Notes: generated from the letters alone by a model not told the origin. Shown: positions 25,257 to 33,620, counted from the first letter of the stretch. The stretch is 40,536 bases of DNA from Nitriliruptorales bacterium (GCA_009377835.1 WHTG01000006.1:1-40536); one strand, 5' to 3'. Numbers and translations: made by a program.

Positions 25257-26013
25257 CGACGTTCTGGCGGTGCTCAACGAGGCGTACCGCGCGGTTGTCG
25301 AAGGCCTCGGTTCGCTGGCGGATTGGGGCGCGCAGGGAAGCAGGCCCGACCAGTTCGCCTGCGACATCGTGGCGGATGAGGCGGCGTTCAAGGTGCTCGA
25401 CGCCGCCGGCGTCGGCGTGGTGAGCGAAGAACGGAACGCTCAAGGCCTGGAGCGCGACATCGTCGTGGTCGTAGATCCCGTGGACGGGACCTCGAACGCG
25501 ATCCGGGGCATTCCCTACTACGCCATCAGCCTCTGTGCCGTCGACCGGCAGGGGATGCAGTCGTCGCTGGTCGTCAACCTGGCGACCGGCACCCGCTTCG
25601 AGGCGGTCCGTGGGCAGGGCGCACTCTGCGACGGCAGATCGATCGTGGCGAGCGACTGCTCGACGATGGAAGCCGCCTGGGTCGCCGTGTGCGGGCACCC
25701 TCGCCAGGAGCACCCGTGGCGACACATGAGGGCCTTCGGGGCGACGGCGCTGGAGTTGTGCGACGTCGCCCGGGGGCTGCTCGACGCTTATGTCAACACT
25801 GACGTCGACGCGATAGCTCCATGGGACTACCTCGGAGCCCTGCTCGTGTGCCACGAGGCGGGCGCGGTGTCGACGGACGGTTTGCAGCGACCGCTGGTCA
25901 CGACCGACCCGGCCGCGCGCCGCGCGCCGGTCGTTGCGGCAACGCCGTCTTTGCTGGCGGAGGCGGTCGGGTATGCCTGGCCTGGCCAGGCGCGGGAAAT
26001 CGCCGACAGGTGA
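25249..26013 (+). CDS. Inositol-monophosphatase-family phosphatase
   Basis: A 254-residue Mg2+-dependent phosphatase. Metal ligands are Glu60 (VSEER) and DPVDGTSN (Asp76, Asp79), and the second motif is WDYLGALLVCHEAG. The start at 25249 overlaps the glycosyltransferase end by 8 bases. Substrates in this family include inositol-1-phosphate, fructose-1,6-bisphosphate and 3'-phosphoadenosine-5'-phosphate (PAP, by CysQ). The GTSN motif looks closer to inositol-type enzymes. Its neighbourhood with a sulfotransferase, which releases PAP, makes a PAP-phosphatase role worth testing. Confidence 0.88.
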   Translation: MRDDVLAVLNEAYRAVVEGLGSLADWGAQGSRPDQFACDIVADEAAFKVLDAAGVGVVSEERNAQGLERDIVVVVDPVDGTSNAIRGIPYYAISLCAVDRQGMQSSLVVNLATGTRFEAVRGQGALCDGRSIVASDCSTMEAAWVAVCGHPRQEHPWRHMRAFGATALELCDVARGLLDAYVNTDVDAIAPWDYLGALLVCHEAGAVSTDGLQRPLVTTDPAARRAPVVAATPSLLAEAVGYAWPGQAREIADR

Positions 26014-26076
26014 GGCTCCTCCGGGGCATCTGGGGGCCAGGTGATCCCATGCGGGCACCGTGGAAGAATCGCCGCC

Positions 26077-26793
26077 ATGAGGAATTCGACGCAGCACCCT
26101 CCGGACCTGGCCGCAGTGCTCGCGGAATTCGCGCAGTTGATGGTGGATGACCGGACGCCGAAGCAGATTCTCGAGCGGCTCGGCCAGTATTCGACCGAGT
26201 TGCTGCCTGTCGACGGAATCGGCGTGCTGCTGCGGACGCCAGAAGGCGGTCTGGAGGCAGTCTCCGCCAACACCGAAGCCGGTGCCGTCGTGGAGAAGGC
26301 CGAGGCTGAGCTGGCAGAAGGTCCCTGCACCGACGCCATGGTCATGGGTGAGCAGATCGCCGTCCGAGATCTGGAGCAGGCGCGCGACCGGTGGCCCCGG
26401 TTCGTACCGCGGGCTCTGGACTCCGGCATCCGGGCGATCCACGCGTTGCCGCTGACCGCCCGGGGTGAGCGTCTGGGCTCGGTCGACCTCGTCGCCACCG
26501 CGGTCCTCGACCTCACAGCCGCCCAGCTGGCTACCGCCCAGCTGCTCGCAGACGTCACCGTTGCCTACCTGGTCAGTACCCGCGCCTTCGAGGAGAAGAG
26601 CACCCTGGCGCGGCAGCTGCAGGGGGCGCTCGACAGCCGGATCATCATCGAGCAGGCCAAGGGCAAACTCTCCGAACGGCGGGGAACCACGATCACCGAG
26701 GCGTTCGAACTGCTTCGGCGCCACGCGCGGAGCAACGGCATCAAGCTGCACGACGTCGCGGGTGCGGTGGTTCGTGGCGACCTGCAGCTGTAG
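26077..26793 (+). CDS. GAF-ANTAR RNA-binding antiterminator-like regulator
   Basis: A 238-residue protein. The start at 26077 has GGAAGAA about 9 bases upstream. A GAF domain covers about 18-165, including EGPCTDAMVMGEQIAVRDLE, a common sequence in actinobacterial GAF-ANTAR proteins. The ANTAR domain is about 175-235, with LARQLQGALDSRIIIEQAKG and KLSERRGTTITEAFELLRRH. ANTAR domains bind RNAs with two hexaloop hairpins and block termination. The GAF domain would sense a small molecule or redox state. It is transcribed in the same direction as the sulfotransferase arm after a 63-base gap. I could not locate its RNA target by eye. Confidence 0.92.
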   Translation: MRNSTQHPPDLAAVLAEFAQLMVDDRTPKQILERLGQYSTELLPVDGIGVLLRTPEGGLEAVSANTEAGAVVEKAEAELAEGPCTDAMVMGEQIAVRDLEQARDRWPRFVPRALDSGIRAIHALPLTARGERLGSVDLVATAVLDLTAAQLATAQLLADVTVAYLVSTRAFEEKSTLARQLQGALDSRIIIEQAKGKLSERRGTTITEAFELLRRHARSNGIKLHDVAGAVVRGDLQL

Positions 26794-26856
26794 TGGTCAA
26801 TTCGTTGCCAGGCGCGGCTCTTGCGCGCGACGGCCGGGGGCTCCCAGGGGGACCCG

Positions 26857-27504
26857 ATGTCCGACATCCCCGTTCCTGACGAGCACGTGCACGCTGCGTT
26901 CCTCGCCGCGCCCGGATTCATGCCGGAGGACGAGGGGCTGGCGTTGTACGCCGCAGCGGTCGAGGTCGCCCCGCTGGGACCGCTGGTCGAGATCGGCAGC
27001 TACTGCGGTCGGTCGACACTGCTGCTCGCCGCCGCAGCCGCCACGTCGGGGACGCATGTCGTCACCGTCGACCATCACCGTGGGTCGGAGGAGCACCAGG
27101 CAGGATGGGAGTACCACCAGCCGGAACTGGTGGATCCAACCGCCGGCCGGATCGATACCCTCCCGACCTTTCGTCGCGTCGTGGCGACCTCGGGACTGGA
27201 GTCGCATGTGGTGGCCGTGGTCGCCGCCGCCCAGGATCTCGGGCGCTACTGGTCGACTCCCGTCGCGATGGTGTTCGTCGACGGCAGCCACACCGAGGAG
27301 TCCGCGCGGCGCGACTACCTGACATGGTCGCCCCACGTCATGGACGGCGGTTTCCTGGCGGTGCACGACGTCTTCGAAGATCCGGCCGACGGGGGGCAGG
27401 CGCCGTACCACATGTACCGGAGGGCGCTCGAGTCGGGAAACTTCGCCGAGGGCGGCGGGTGCCGTTCGCTGCGGCTACTTCGTCGCGTGGCAGAGCACGG
27501 CTGA
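26857..27504 (+). CDS. Class I SAM-dependent methyltransferase (Methyltransf_24-like)
   Basis: The start at 26857 has AGGGGG about 6 bases upstream and gives 215 residues. The SAM loop is LVEIGSYCGRSTLLLAAAAA (about 45-64). HVVTVDHHRGSEEHQ follows, then VFVDGSHTEESARRDYLTWS and GGFLAVHDVF, the CmcI-like metal/SAM region. The acceptor is unknown. Its 3' end overlaps the toroid protein gene tail-to-tail by 30 bases (27475-27504). It is the last gene of the plus-strand arm of the glycan locus. Confidence 0.85.
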   Translation: MSDIPVPDEHVHAAFLAAPGFMPEDEGLALYAAAVEVAPLGPLVEIGSYCGRSTLLLAAAAATSGTHVVTVDHHRGSEEHQAGWEYHQPELVDPTAGRIDTLPTFRRVVATSGLESHVVAVVAAAQDLGRYWSTPVAMVFVDGSHTEESARRDYLTWSPHVMDGGFLAVHDVFEDPADGGQAPYHMYRRALESGNFAEGGGCRSLRLLRRVAEHG

Positions 27505-28575
27505 ACCAGCCGCAGCAACGTCGACCTCGCCGGCACACACCACGCTGGAGGGATCGACGCCCAGCGGCAGGCCTTCGCCGCGGAAGGTCGCCGCACCCGG
27601 ACTTGCCCGGCAGAGCGCGTCGGCGGCGAGGATCACCGCGGCCCCCGTCCACGTCGATCGCTCGACCGGCCAGCGCTTGCCGTCGGAGAACACCAGACCG
27701 GTCCAGTACGAGCCGTCGGACTCGCGCAGGTGCTGCATCGACGCCAACGCCTCAACCGCTGCGGCAGCCTCGCCGACCGCGTCCAGCGCAAGGGCGTACT
27801 CGCAGGTCTCCGCACCAGTGACCCACGGTCGGTCCGATACGCAGCGGATCCCGAGGCCGTCGACCCAGAAGTCCGCCCGCCCTGCCGCGAGGCGACGCCG
27901 CGCGGCGTCCCCACGCACCGCCCCGCCGAGCACGGGGTAGTACCAGTCCATGGAGAAGCGGGACTTGTCCCGGAAACGTTCGGGGTGCCGGCGAACGGCG
28001 TGGCCGAGACGTCCGGCCGCCAATTCCCAGTCGGGCATGTCGATACCGAGTTCCGCCGCGATCGCCAGTCCCGCCCGCAGGCTCTGGTAGAGGCTAGACG
28101 AGGAGGTGAGCAGCGCGTCCTCGGTTGGGCCGCCGGTGCCACAGCCCCATGCGATCGCGCCGCCGGGCTGCTGCAGCCACACGACTAGGTCGAGCGCGCG
28201 TTGCACGGTCGGCCACATGTGTTCCAGGAAGCCGGCACGTCTGGTGACCACGTGGTGGTGCCATGTTCCGACCGCCACATACCCACAGAAGTTCGACTCG
28301 GTGTGCGGTTCGACGATCCGCCCCTTCTCGTACTTCGCCGCCCACGAGCCGTCCGCGCGCTGCCGCCGGTGCAGCCATTCGTAGGCGCGTAGCGCGGCGG
28401 CGTGTTCTCCGGCCACGTCCAGCGCCATCGCGCACTCCACGTGGTCCCACGGGTCGGTGTGCCCGCCCGCGAACCAGGGGATCGCCCCATCGGCCTCCTG
28501 CGCGTCGGCGATGGCGTGCGCCGTCGCCATGACGTCGCGGGCGCCCAGGACCCCCGGGACCTCAGGCAGCGACAC
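27475..28575 (-). CDS. Alpha/alpha-toroid protein with QW-like motifs (prenyltransferase / squalene-cyclase-like)
   Basis: A GTG at 28575 with GGAGG 6 bases upstream gives 366 residues. Four repeats of a Q-x-x-(D/G)-G-x-x-x-W kind are visible: QEADGAIPWF, QRADGSWAAK, QQPGGAIAWG and RESDGSYWTG. Such motifs cap helices in (alpha/alpha)6 toroids, including terpene cyclases, prenyltransferase beta-subunits and unsaturated-glucuronyl hydrolases. The catalytic DxDD of hopene cyclases is not seen, nor the zinc ligands of protein prenyltransferases. The true activity is therefore open; databases tend to label such proteins prenyltransferase. It overlaps the upstream methyltransferase end by 14 bases, so it belongs with that methyltransferase and the GT4 gene. 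Confidence 0.75.
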   Translation of the reverse strand: MSLPEVPGVLGARDVMATAHAIADAQEADGAIPWFAGGHTDPWDHVECAMALDVAGEHAAALRAYEWLHRRQRADGSWAAKYEKGRIVEPHTESNFCGYVAVGTWHHHVVTRRAGFLEHMWPTVQRALDLVVWLQQPGGAIAWGCGTGGPTEDALLTSSSSLYQSLRAGLAIAAELGIDMPDWELAAGRLGHAVRRHPERFRDKSRFSMDWYYPVLGGAVRGDAARRRLAAGRADFWVDGLGIRCVSDRPWVTGAETCEYALALDAVGEAAAAVEALASMQHLRESDGSYWTGLVFSDGKRWPVERSTWTGAAVILAADALCRASPGAATFRGEGLPLGVDPSSVVCAGEVDVAAAGSAVLCHATK

Positions 28576-29299
28576 CCTGCACCTCCTCGGCCTTGCGCAG
28601 ATACACGACGAGGCTCTTGCCGATCAAGGGGTCCAGAATCCGCTCCGCCGTCCGGGTCAGCCACGGACGGCGCATCAGGTCCCACACCAGCAGGCGGTGG
28701 TAGTGGCGGGCCAGCACCGCGTCGTCGCGCCCGACGCCGACCGCGCACTTCAGCCACCAGTAAGGCGAGTGCAGCGCATGTGCGTGGTGCGCGGCGGTCA
28801 GCGACAGTCCTGCGTGCTCCAACTTCCCCACGAGTTCGGAGCGGCTGTAGATGCGCACGTGACCGCCTTCGACCGCGTGGTATTCGTCCGACAGTGCCCA
28901 GCACACCCGCTCGGGCAGCCACCGCGGAACGGTGACCGCGACCGTCCCGCCCGGGCGGACGACTCGGAAGATCTCACCCATCGCGGCCTCGTCGTCCGGT
29001 ATGTGCTCCAGGATCTCCGCCGCCAGCACGATGTCGAACGTCGCGTCGCCGAACGGCAGGTGCAGCGCGTCGCCCTCCACGGTGGCCGCGGTCGCCGACT
29101 CGGGCGCCTCGCCTGCCAGCGCCATCGCGCGAAACATCGCGGCGACCTCCGCCAGGTCCTCGGCGTTGCGGTCGAGCGCGACGACGTGAGCGCCGCGGCG
29201 GTAGAACTCGAAGGCATGCCGGCCGCCGCCACAGCCGACGTCGAGGACGCGATCGCCGCGCGACACCCGCAGCGGCCCGTCGAACTTCACCGTCAGCAC
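28562..29299 (-). CDS. SAM-dependent methyltransferase (UbiE/Methyltransf_11-like)
   Basis: A GTG at 29299 with GAGG about 10 bases upstream gives 245 residues and overlaps the GT4 stop; a second GTG nine bases on is possible. Motif I is VLDVGCGGGRHAFEF (about 17-31), then VVALDRNAEDL, motif II-like FDIVLAAEILEHIPDDE and motif III VRPGGTVAVTVPRWLPE. The C-terminal half is His/Trp-rich (HHAHALHSPYWWLKC) with a basic tail. It is the middle gene of the glycosyltransferase-methyltransferase-toroid trio. It probably methylates a lipid or sugar intermediate handled by the other two. Confidence 0.87.
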   Translation of the reverse strand: MLTVKFDGPLRVSRGDRVLDVGCGGGRHAFEFYRRGAHVVALDRNAEDLAEVAAMFRAMALAGEAPESATAATVEGDALHLPFGDATFDIVLAAEILEHIPDDEAAMGEIFRVVRPGGTVAVTVPRWLPERVCWALSDEYHAVEGGHVRIYSRSELVGKLEHAGLSLTAAHHAHALHSPYWWLKCAVGVGRDDAVLARHYHRLLVWDLMRRPWLTRTAERILDPLIGKSLVVYLRKAEEVQGVAA

Positions 29300-30705
29300 G
29301 CCGTACCGTCCTCGTGCCCGTACCGTGCGGCGATCGCCGCGCGGTACACCTCGGCGGTTTGCAGCGCAGCGGATCGCCACGTGAACCGACGCAGCACGCG
29401 GGCGCGTCCGGCGGCACCCACGCGTTCGGCCAGCGCCGGGTGGTCGAGCAGTTCGCCGATGGCGCCGGCGAGGGCGCTCGGGTCGTTGGGCTCGACGAGC
29501 AGCGCCGTGTCACGGTCTGTCCCCACCACCTCGGGCAGGGCGCCGCCGGTGGTCGCCACCAGCGGTGTGGCACATGCCATCGCCTCGACAGCCGGCAGGG
29601 AGAACCCTTCGTACAGCGACGGCACGACCGCGACCTGCGCGGATTTAAGCAGCGCCACCAGTGCCTTGTCGTCGATGCCCGAGACGAAGCGCACGACGTC
29701 GGTCAGTCCCAGCCGCGACAACGCGCGATCCGTCGAGCCGCCCCGACGGCGTTTGCCCACCACGACGAGTTCGACGTCATGGTCGACCCGCAACTTTGCC
29801 ACTGCTTCGAGGAGCACCCCCAGCCCCTTCATCGGGACGTCCGCGCTCGCGGTGGTGACGATGCGTCCCCGCACCACAGCGACGCCGGGGAGCGGACGGA
29901 ACAGTTCGGGATCTATCCCGACGGGAACGATCCGCAATCGGCCCGGTGGCAGCCCGAAATCCCGCACGATGTCCGCAGCAGACGACCGCGACACGGTGAT
30001 CGTGTGGGCGAGCCGACGGGCGACCCGGCGCTGCATCGTCGCGAAGCCGTACCACCTGTGGACCGACAAGCGCTTCCGGCCCACGGCGCTGGACAACTCG
30101 GTGCGGCGGTCGACCGTGATGGGGTGGTGAATGGTTTCGACGACCGGTAGGCGGCGGGCGATGTCGAGGATGCCGTAGCCAAGTGTCTGATTGTCGTGCA
30201 CCACGTCGAAGTCAGAAGTCCGTGCCCGCAGCATCCGCGCCGCGCGCAGGCTGAAGGTCAGCGGCTCGGGGAACCCGGCCGAGCACATGATCCCGAATTC
30301 CAGCAGGTCGATGGGGTCGCGGAACTCCGACCATGAAGGGACACGGAAAGGGTCCGGCTGGCGGTACAGGTCCAGGCTCGGCAAGGGGGTGAGCACCACA
30401 CCGTTGTCCACCACCGGGTACGGCTGCCCCGCGAAGACCTCGACATCGTGCCCCAGCGCGAGAAGTTCCCGGCTGAGGTTGCGGATGTACACGCCCTGCC
30501 CCCCGCAGAACGGATCCCCTCGGTATGCCAGCAGGGCGATGCGCAGGGGGTCCTCCTCGTCGACCGGGCCGGTGTCGGGCGCCGCAGCGTAACCGCCGAC
30601 GCCGCGGCGGGTTCTCCTCAGGCGATACGCGACTCCGTCTCGGTCTCCCCGCTGGATCCACGACCCGAACTGCCGGAGGCGTCCGTCCGCCCGGGCGTCC
30701 GTCAC
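29293..30705 (-). CDS. GT4-family glycosyltransferase
   Basis: A 470-residue GT-B enzyme. The GTG at 30705 gives a 53-residue Arg-rich extension before the first strand LRIALLAYRGDPFCGGQGVY; no better start lies between. The hinge strand is LRIVPVGIDPELFRPLPG. The donor domain has VVPSLYEGFSLPAVEAMACA, the E-x7-E motif, then TPLVATTGGALPEVVG. The HDNQTLGYG and ETIHHP loops are typical of a GT4 subgroup. It starts the three-gene operon and is divergent from the agmatinase gene. Confidence 0.88.
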   Translation of the reverse strand: MTDARADGRLRQFGSWIQRGDRDGVAYRLRRTRRGVGGYAAAPDTGPVDEEDPLRIALLAYRGDPFCGGQGVYIRNLSRELLALGHDVEVFAGQPYPVVDNGVVLTPLPSLDLYRQPDPFRVPSWSEFRDPIDLLEFGIMCSAGFPEPLTFSLRAARMLRARTSDFDVVHDNQTLGYGILDIARRLPVVETIHHPITVDRRTELSSAVGRKRLSVHRWYGFATMQRRVARRLAHTITVSRSSAADIVRDFGLPPGRLRIVPVGIDPELFRPLPGVAVVRGRIVTTASADVPMKGLGVLLEAVAKLRVDHDVELVVVGKRRRGGSTDRALSRLGLTDVVRFVSGIDDKALVALLKSAQVAVVPSLYEGFSLPAVEAMACATPLVATTGGALPEVVGTDRDTALLVEPNDPSALAGAIGELLDHPALAERVGAAGRARVLRRFTWRSAALQTAEVYRAAIAARYGHEDGTAC

Positions 30706-30842
30706 CTGCGCCGGCGCAGCGCGCCACCGCCCGCGGCAGGCGGCACACTGTGATCAAGGCCGCGGTGACAGGTATTGAACGGGTCCTGACGCGGAGGGGC
30801 CGGCGCAGTACCGTCGCGCGGCCGCCGCGTGAAGGGACTGCC
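30706..30842. promoter_or_regulatory. Divergent promoter region between GT4 operon and agmatinase
   Basis: This 137-base gap must carry promoters in both directions. TTGAAC at 30775-30780 could be a plus-strand -35, but no -10 lies 16-18 bases on. I see no clear palindrome. The assignment rests on gene orientation alone. Confidence 0.3.
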
Positions 30843-31853
30843 ATGGCCGAAGTGGAACCGGACGACGACGAGGCGCGCCGCTACGAGGGACTGGCCACGT
30901 TCGCGCACCGCCCGTGGGTGACGTCGGGCGGTGAGCTGGCGGCGCGGCGCCCCGACGTGGCGATTGTCGGGGCTCCCTTCGACATCTCCACCACGTTCCG
31001 TCCCGGCGCACGGTTCGGTCCGCGCGCGCTGCGGGCGGCAGCGCACCACCCGGGCTCGTACCACCTCGACCTCGGCATCGAAATCTTCGACTGGCTTGAT
31101 GTCGTCGACGCGGGGGACGCGCACTGCCCCCATGGGTCAACGGAGCGGTCGCACGACAATATCCGCAGCACGGTCGCGACCGTCGCCGCGCACGGCATCG
31201 TGCCGGTCGTCATCGGCGGCGACCACTCGATCACATGGCCCGCGGCGACAGCTGTGGCGGAATCTGCGGGGTGGGGGAGGGTCGGCGTCGTCCACTTCGA
31301 CGCCCATGCCGACACGGCTGACGACATCGACGGCAACCTGGCGTCGCACGGCACGCCGATGCGGCGCCTGATCGAGTCCGGCGCGGTCCGTGGACGCAAC
31401 TTTGTGCAGATCGGACTGCGGGGATACTGGCCGCCGCCGGACGTGTTCGCGTGGATGCGCGAGCGACAGATGACCTGGCACCTCATGCACGACGTGTGGG
31501 AGCGCGGAATCGCCGCGGTCATGCGCGACGCGGTCGACCGGGCCGTGGACGGGTGTGATGCCGTGTACCTGTCGGTGGACATCGACGTGCTGGATCCAGG
31601 TGTCGCGCCGGGGACGGGCACGCCGGAGCCTGGCGGCATGGGCACCGCCGAGCTGCTGCGGGCGGTGCGGCAGGTCGGTCTGGAGGCACCGCTGGTCGGC
31701 ATGGACGTGGTCGAGGTCTCACCGCCGTACGACCACGCCGAGACGACGGTCAACAGCGCGCATCGTGTGATCCTCGAGTGCCTCGCCGCGCTGGCGCATC
31801 GCAAACGGGTGGCCGCCGGCGGCGAGCCGGATCTGCCCGGCCGCGCCCCGTAG
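30843..31853 (+). CDS. speB: Agmatinase / ureohydrolase family
   Basis: A 336-residue ureohydrolase. The ATG at 30843 follows GAAGGGACTGCC, an acceptable ribosome-binding site. Manganese ligands are in GGDHSITWP, HFDAHADTADD and SVDIDVLDPGVAPGTGTPEP, all intact. Expected reaction: agmatine to putrescine and urea; guanidinobutyrate or guanidinopropionate are alternatives that the fold alone does not separate. No arginine decarboxylase gene lies in the window. It is a single-gene unit divergent from the GT4 trio. Confidence 0.93.
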   Translation: MAEVEPDDDEARRYEGLATFAHRPWVTSGGELAARRPDVAIVGAPFDISTTFRPGARFGPRALRAAAHHPGSYHLDLGIEIFDWLDVVDAGDAHCPHGSTERSHDNIRSTVATVAAHGIVPVVIGGDHSITWPAATAVAESAGWGRVGVVHFDAHADTADDIDGNLASHGTPMRRLIESGAVRGRNFVQIGLRGYWPPPDVFAWMRERQMTWHLMHDVWERGIAAVMRDAVDRAVDGCDAVYLSVDIDVLDPGVAPGTGTPEPGGMGTAELLRAVRQVGLEAPLVGMDVVEVSPPYDHAETTVNSAHRVILECLAALAHRKRVAAGGEPDLPGRAP

Positions 31854-31866
31854 CCCTCCAAAGCAA

Positions 31867-31910
31867 ACGCATCGCCCCGGGGGTGCCGCCCTGGTTCCGG
31901 ATCGATGCGT
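31867..31910. repeat. Inverted repeat downstream of agmatinase
   Basis: ACGCATCG (31867-31874) and CGATGCGT (31903-31910) are exact reverse complements, with a 28-base GC-rich spacer that contains CCCCGGGG. No U-run follows. It could be a transcript-end hairpin for agmatinase or an operator before the TetR gene. Both roles are inferred. Confidence 0.35.
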
Positions 31911-32021
31911 AGCGAGTTGCGGTCCTGCGTGACGCCCTGGGCGGCGCTGCTGCCGTTCCGGCGTAGGCCCGTTGCTCCACCGTTCGGTCGCGCGGGATCG
32001 CCGGCTGGCTACGATGCACGG

Positions 32022-32684
32022 GTGCCGGACAACCCGCGCGTTGAGGATGCCTCGCCCGAAATGGGGGGCCCCGACGGCGCTGTCCGCGCGTCGCAGACCG
32101 CGCAGCGGCTGCGCCAGGCCGCGCGCCAAGCGTTCGCCGAGTTGGGGTGGCAGGCGACGCGGGTGCAGGACGTCGTGCAGCGCGCCGGCGTGAGCCACGG
32201 GACCTTCTACACGTACTACCCGAACAAAGCCGCGGTCCTCGATGACCTCGTGCGGTCCAGCCAGGCGGACCTGTCGGCCCACGTCACCGAGCCATGGGAG
32301 GCCGACGATGTCCGCAGCGCCCTGGAGGGCATCGTCGGGGGCCTGATCGACCTGTATCAGCGGGACGCGACGATCCTGCGCACGTGGCTTGAGGCGGCCC
32401 GCGAGGAGCGGCAGTTCAGCAACCTGTACGTGGAGCTGCGTGGCCGCTACGTGGACCGGGTGTCGGACAACCTGGGCGCGGTGGTCGAGATGTCGGGTCG
32501 GGATCCCGTGGTTCCCCCGAGGACGATCGCCGCGGCGCTGGTCGCCATGGTCGAGCACCTGTGTTACGCGTGGCTTGTGCTGGGTGAGCCGCACGAACGC
32601 AGTGACGTCCTCAACTCGATCGTGCTGGTGTGGGGGAGCACATTGAACACCCTCGCAGGGTTCGAGTTGGTGCGCCCCCTGTGA
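32022..32684 (+). CDS. TetR-family transcriptional regulator
   Basis: A GTG at 32022 gives 220 residues. A TetR_N helix-turn-helix covers about 28-75: RQAARQAFAELGWQATRVQD, then VVQRAGVSHGTFYTYYPNKA. The C-terminal ligand domain is diverse. There is no ribosome-binding site before the GTG. TACGAT at 32010-32015, 6 bases upstream, could be the -10 of a leaderless transcript, which is common in actinobacteria. The gene lies immediately before the fatty-acid synthesis genes, convergent with fabI. Since FasR in mycobacteria is a TetR protein that controls fatty-acid synthase, it is a reasonable candidate regulator of this locus and of the palindrome at 37894-37917. This is inference. Confidence 0.88.
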   Translation: MPDNPRVEDASPEMGGPDGAVRASQTAQRLRQAARQAFAELGWQATRVQDVVQRAGVSHGTFYTYYPNKAAVLDDLVRSSQADLSAHVTEPWEADDVRSALEGIVGGLIDLYQRDATILRTWLEAAREERQFSNLYVELRGRYVDRVSDNLGAVVEMSGRDPVVPPRTIAAALVAMVEHLCYAWLVLGEPHERSDVLNSIVLVWGSTLNTLAGFELVRPL

Positions 32685-32763
32685 CCAACCGCGGTGCCCA
32701 GCTGAGAGGTCGGTAGCCCGGGCGGCGCTGGTGGATCGGTGTGTGCCAGCCGGCCCTGGGGAT

Positions 32764-33552
32764 CTACCCCTCTGTCGCGGCCCCGGTCCCGACGGCGTGG
32801 GCGCCGCCGTCGACATGGACGATCTCGCCGGTGACGGCCGGCGTCCAGTCCGACAGCAGCGCGCAGACGACGCGCCCGACGGGCTCGGCGTCGTGGACAT
32901 TCCAACCCAGTGGCGCGCGTGGTGCCCATTCGTCCTCGAAGCGGCTGAACCCGTCGATTGCCTTCGCCGCCATCGTCCGCAACGGGCCGGCGGCCACCAG
33001 GTTCACGCGAATGTTCTGCGGGCCGAGATCCCGCGCGACGTACCGGCAGCACGACTCCAGACCCGCCTTCGCCACGCCCATCCAGTCGTAGCCGGGCCAC
33101 GCGACGGAGGCGTCGAAATCCAGCCCGACGATGGAGCCCCCGCCGGCCTGCTTGAGCAGGGGCGCCATAGCGGCGGCCAGCGCCGCGAACGAGTACGTCG
33201 ACACCTGCAGCGTGGTCGCGACGTCCTCCCAGGACGTCTGCATGAATCGACCGCCCAGGGCGCCGGCGGGTGCGAAGCCGATGGCGTGGACGACGCCGTC
33301 CAGCGCACCCCAGCGGCTGTCGATGTCGGCGGCGGCGGCGGCGAGGTCGTCGGGCTTGGTTACGTCCAGCTCGATGACGTCCGCCTCGGTGGGCAGGCGC
33401 TTGGCGATGCCCTGTGTGATCCTCAGGCCCCGGCCGAAGCCTGAGAGCACGACCTCGGCGCCGGCTTCCTGTGCCAGACGGGCGACCGAGAACGCGATCG
33501 ACGCCTCGGTCAGGACGCCGGTGACAAGCAGCCGCTTGTTCTCGAGCAACAT
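32764..33552 (-). CDS. fabI: Enoyl-ACP reductase (InhA/FabI type)
   Basis: A 262-residue SDR that reduces trans-2-enoyl-ACP with NADH, the last step of each elongation cycle. The start at 33552 has GGAGG 9 bases upstream. Active-site Tyr155 and Lys162 have the seven-residue spacing specific to enoyl reductases, inside DFDASVAWPGYDWMGVAKAG, which closely follows InhA. The N-terminus GVLTEASIAFSVA replaces the usual SDR glycine motif, as in InhA. It is separated from the carboxyltransferase operon by 106 bases on the same strand, so it may be co-transcribed or have its own promoter. Confidence 0.95.
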   Translation of the reverse strand: MLLENKRLLVTGVLTEASIAFSVARLAQEAGAEVVLSGFGRGLRITQGIAKRLPTEADVIELDVTKPDDLAAAAADIDSRWGALDGVVHAIGFAPAGALGGRFMQTSWEDVATTLQVSTYSFAALAAAMAPLLKQAGGGSIVGLDFDASVAWPGYDWMGVAKAGLESCCRYVARDLGPQNIRVNLVAAGPLRTMAAKAIDGFSRFEDEWAPRAPLGWNVHDAEPVGRVVCALLSDWTPAVTGEIVHVDGGAHAVGTGAATEG

Positions 33553-33620
33553 CAGGCCATCCTCCGTCTCTGCACGCCACCCACGTCACATATTCGAATC
33601 CGTCTCCTCAGGGGACCGGA

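Noticed and set aside
25012-26751. A 579-codon open frame on the minus strand
   Set aside because: It is antisense to the GT4, phosphatase and GAF-ANTAR genes, all of which have clear motifs; the translated product is low-complexity and Arg/Pro/Gly-rich.
28457-30130. A 557-codon plus-strand frame
   Set aside because: It is antisense to three genes with clear domains; its composition is Arg/Ser/Thr-rich without motifs.
31719-32900. A 393-codon minus-strand frame across the TetR gene
   Set aside because: The TetR helix-turn-helix on the plus strand is clear; the antisense frame shows no domain and spans the gap between genes.
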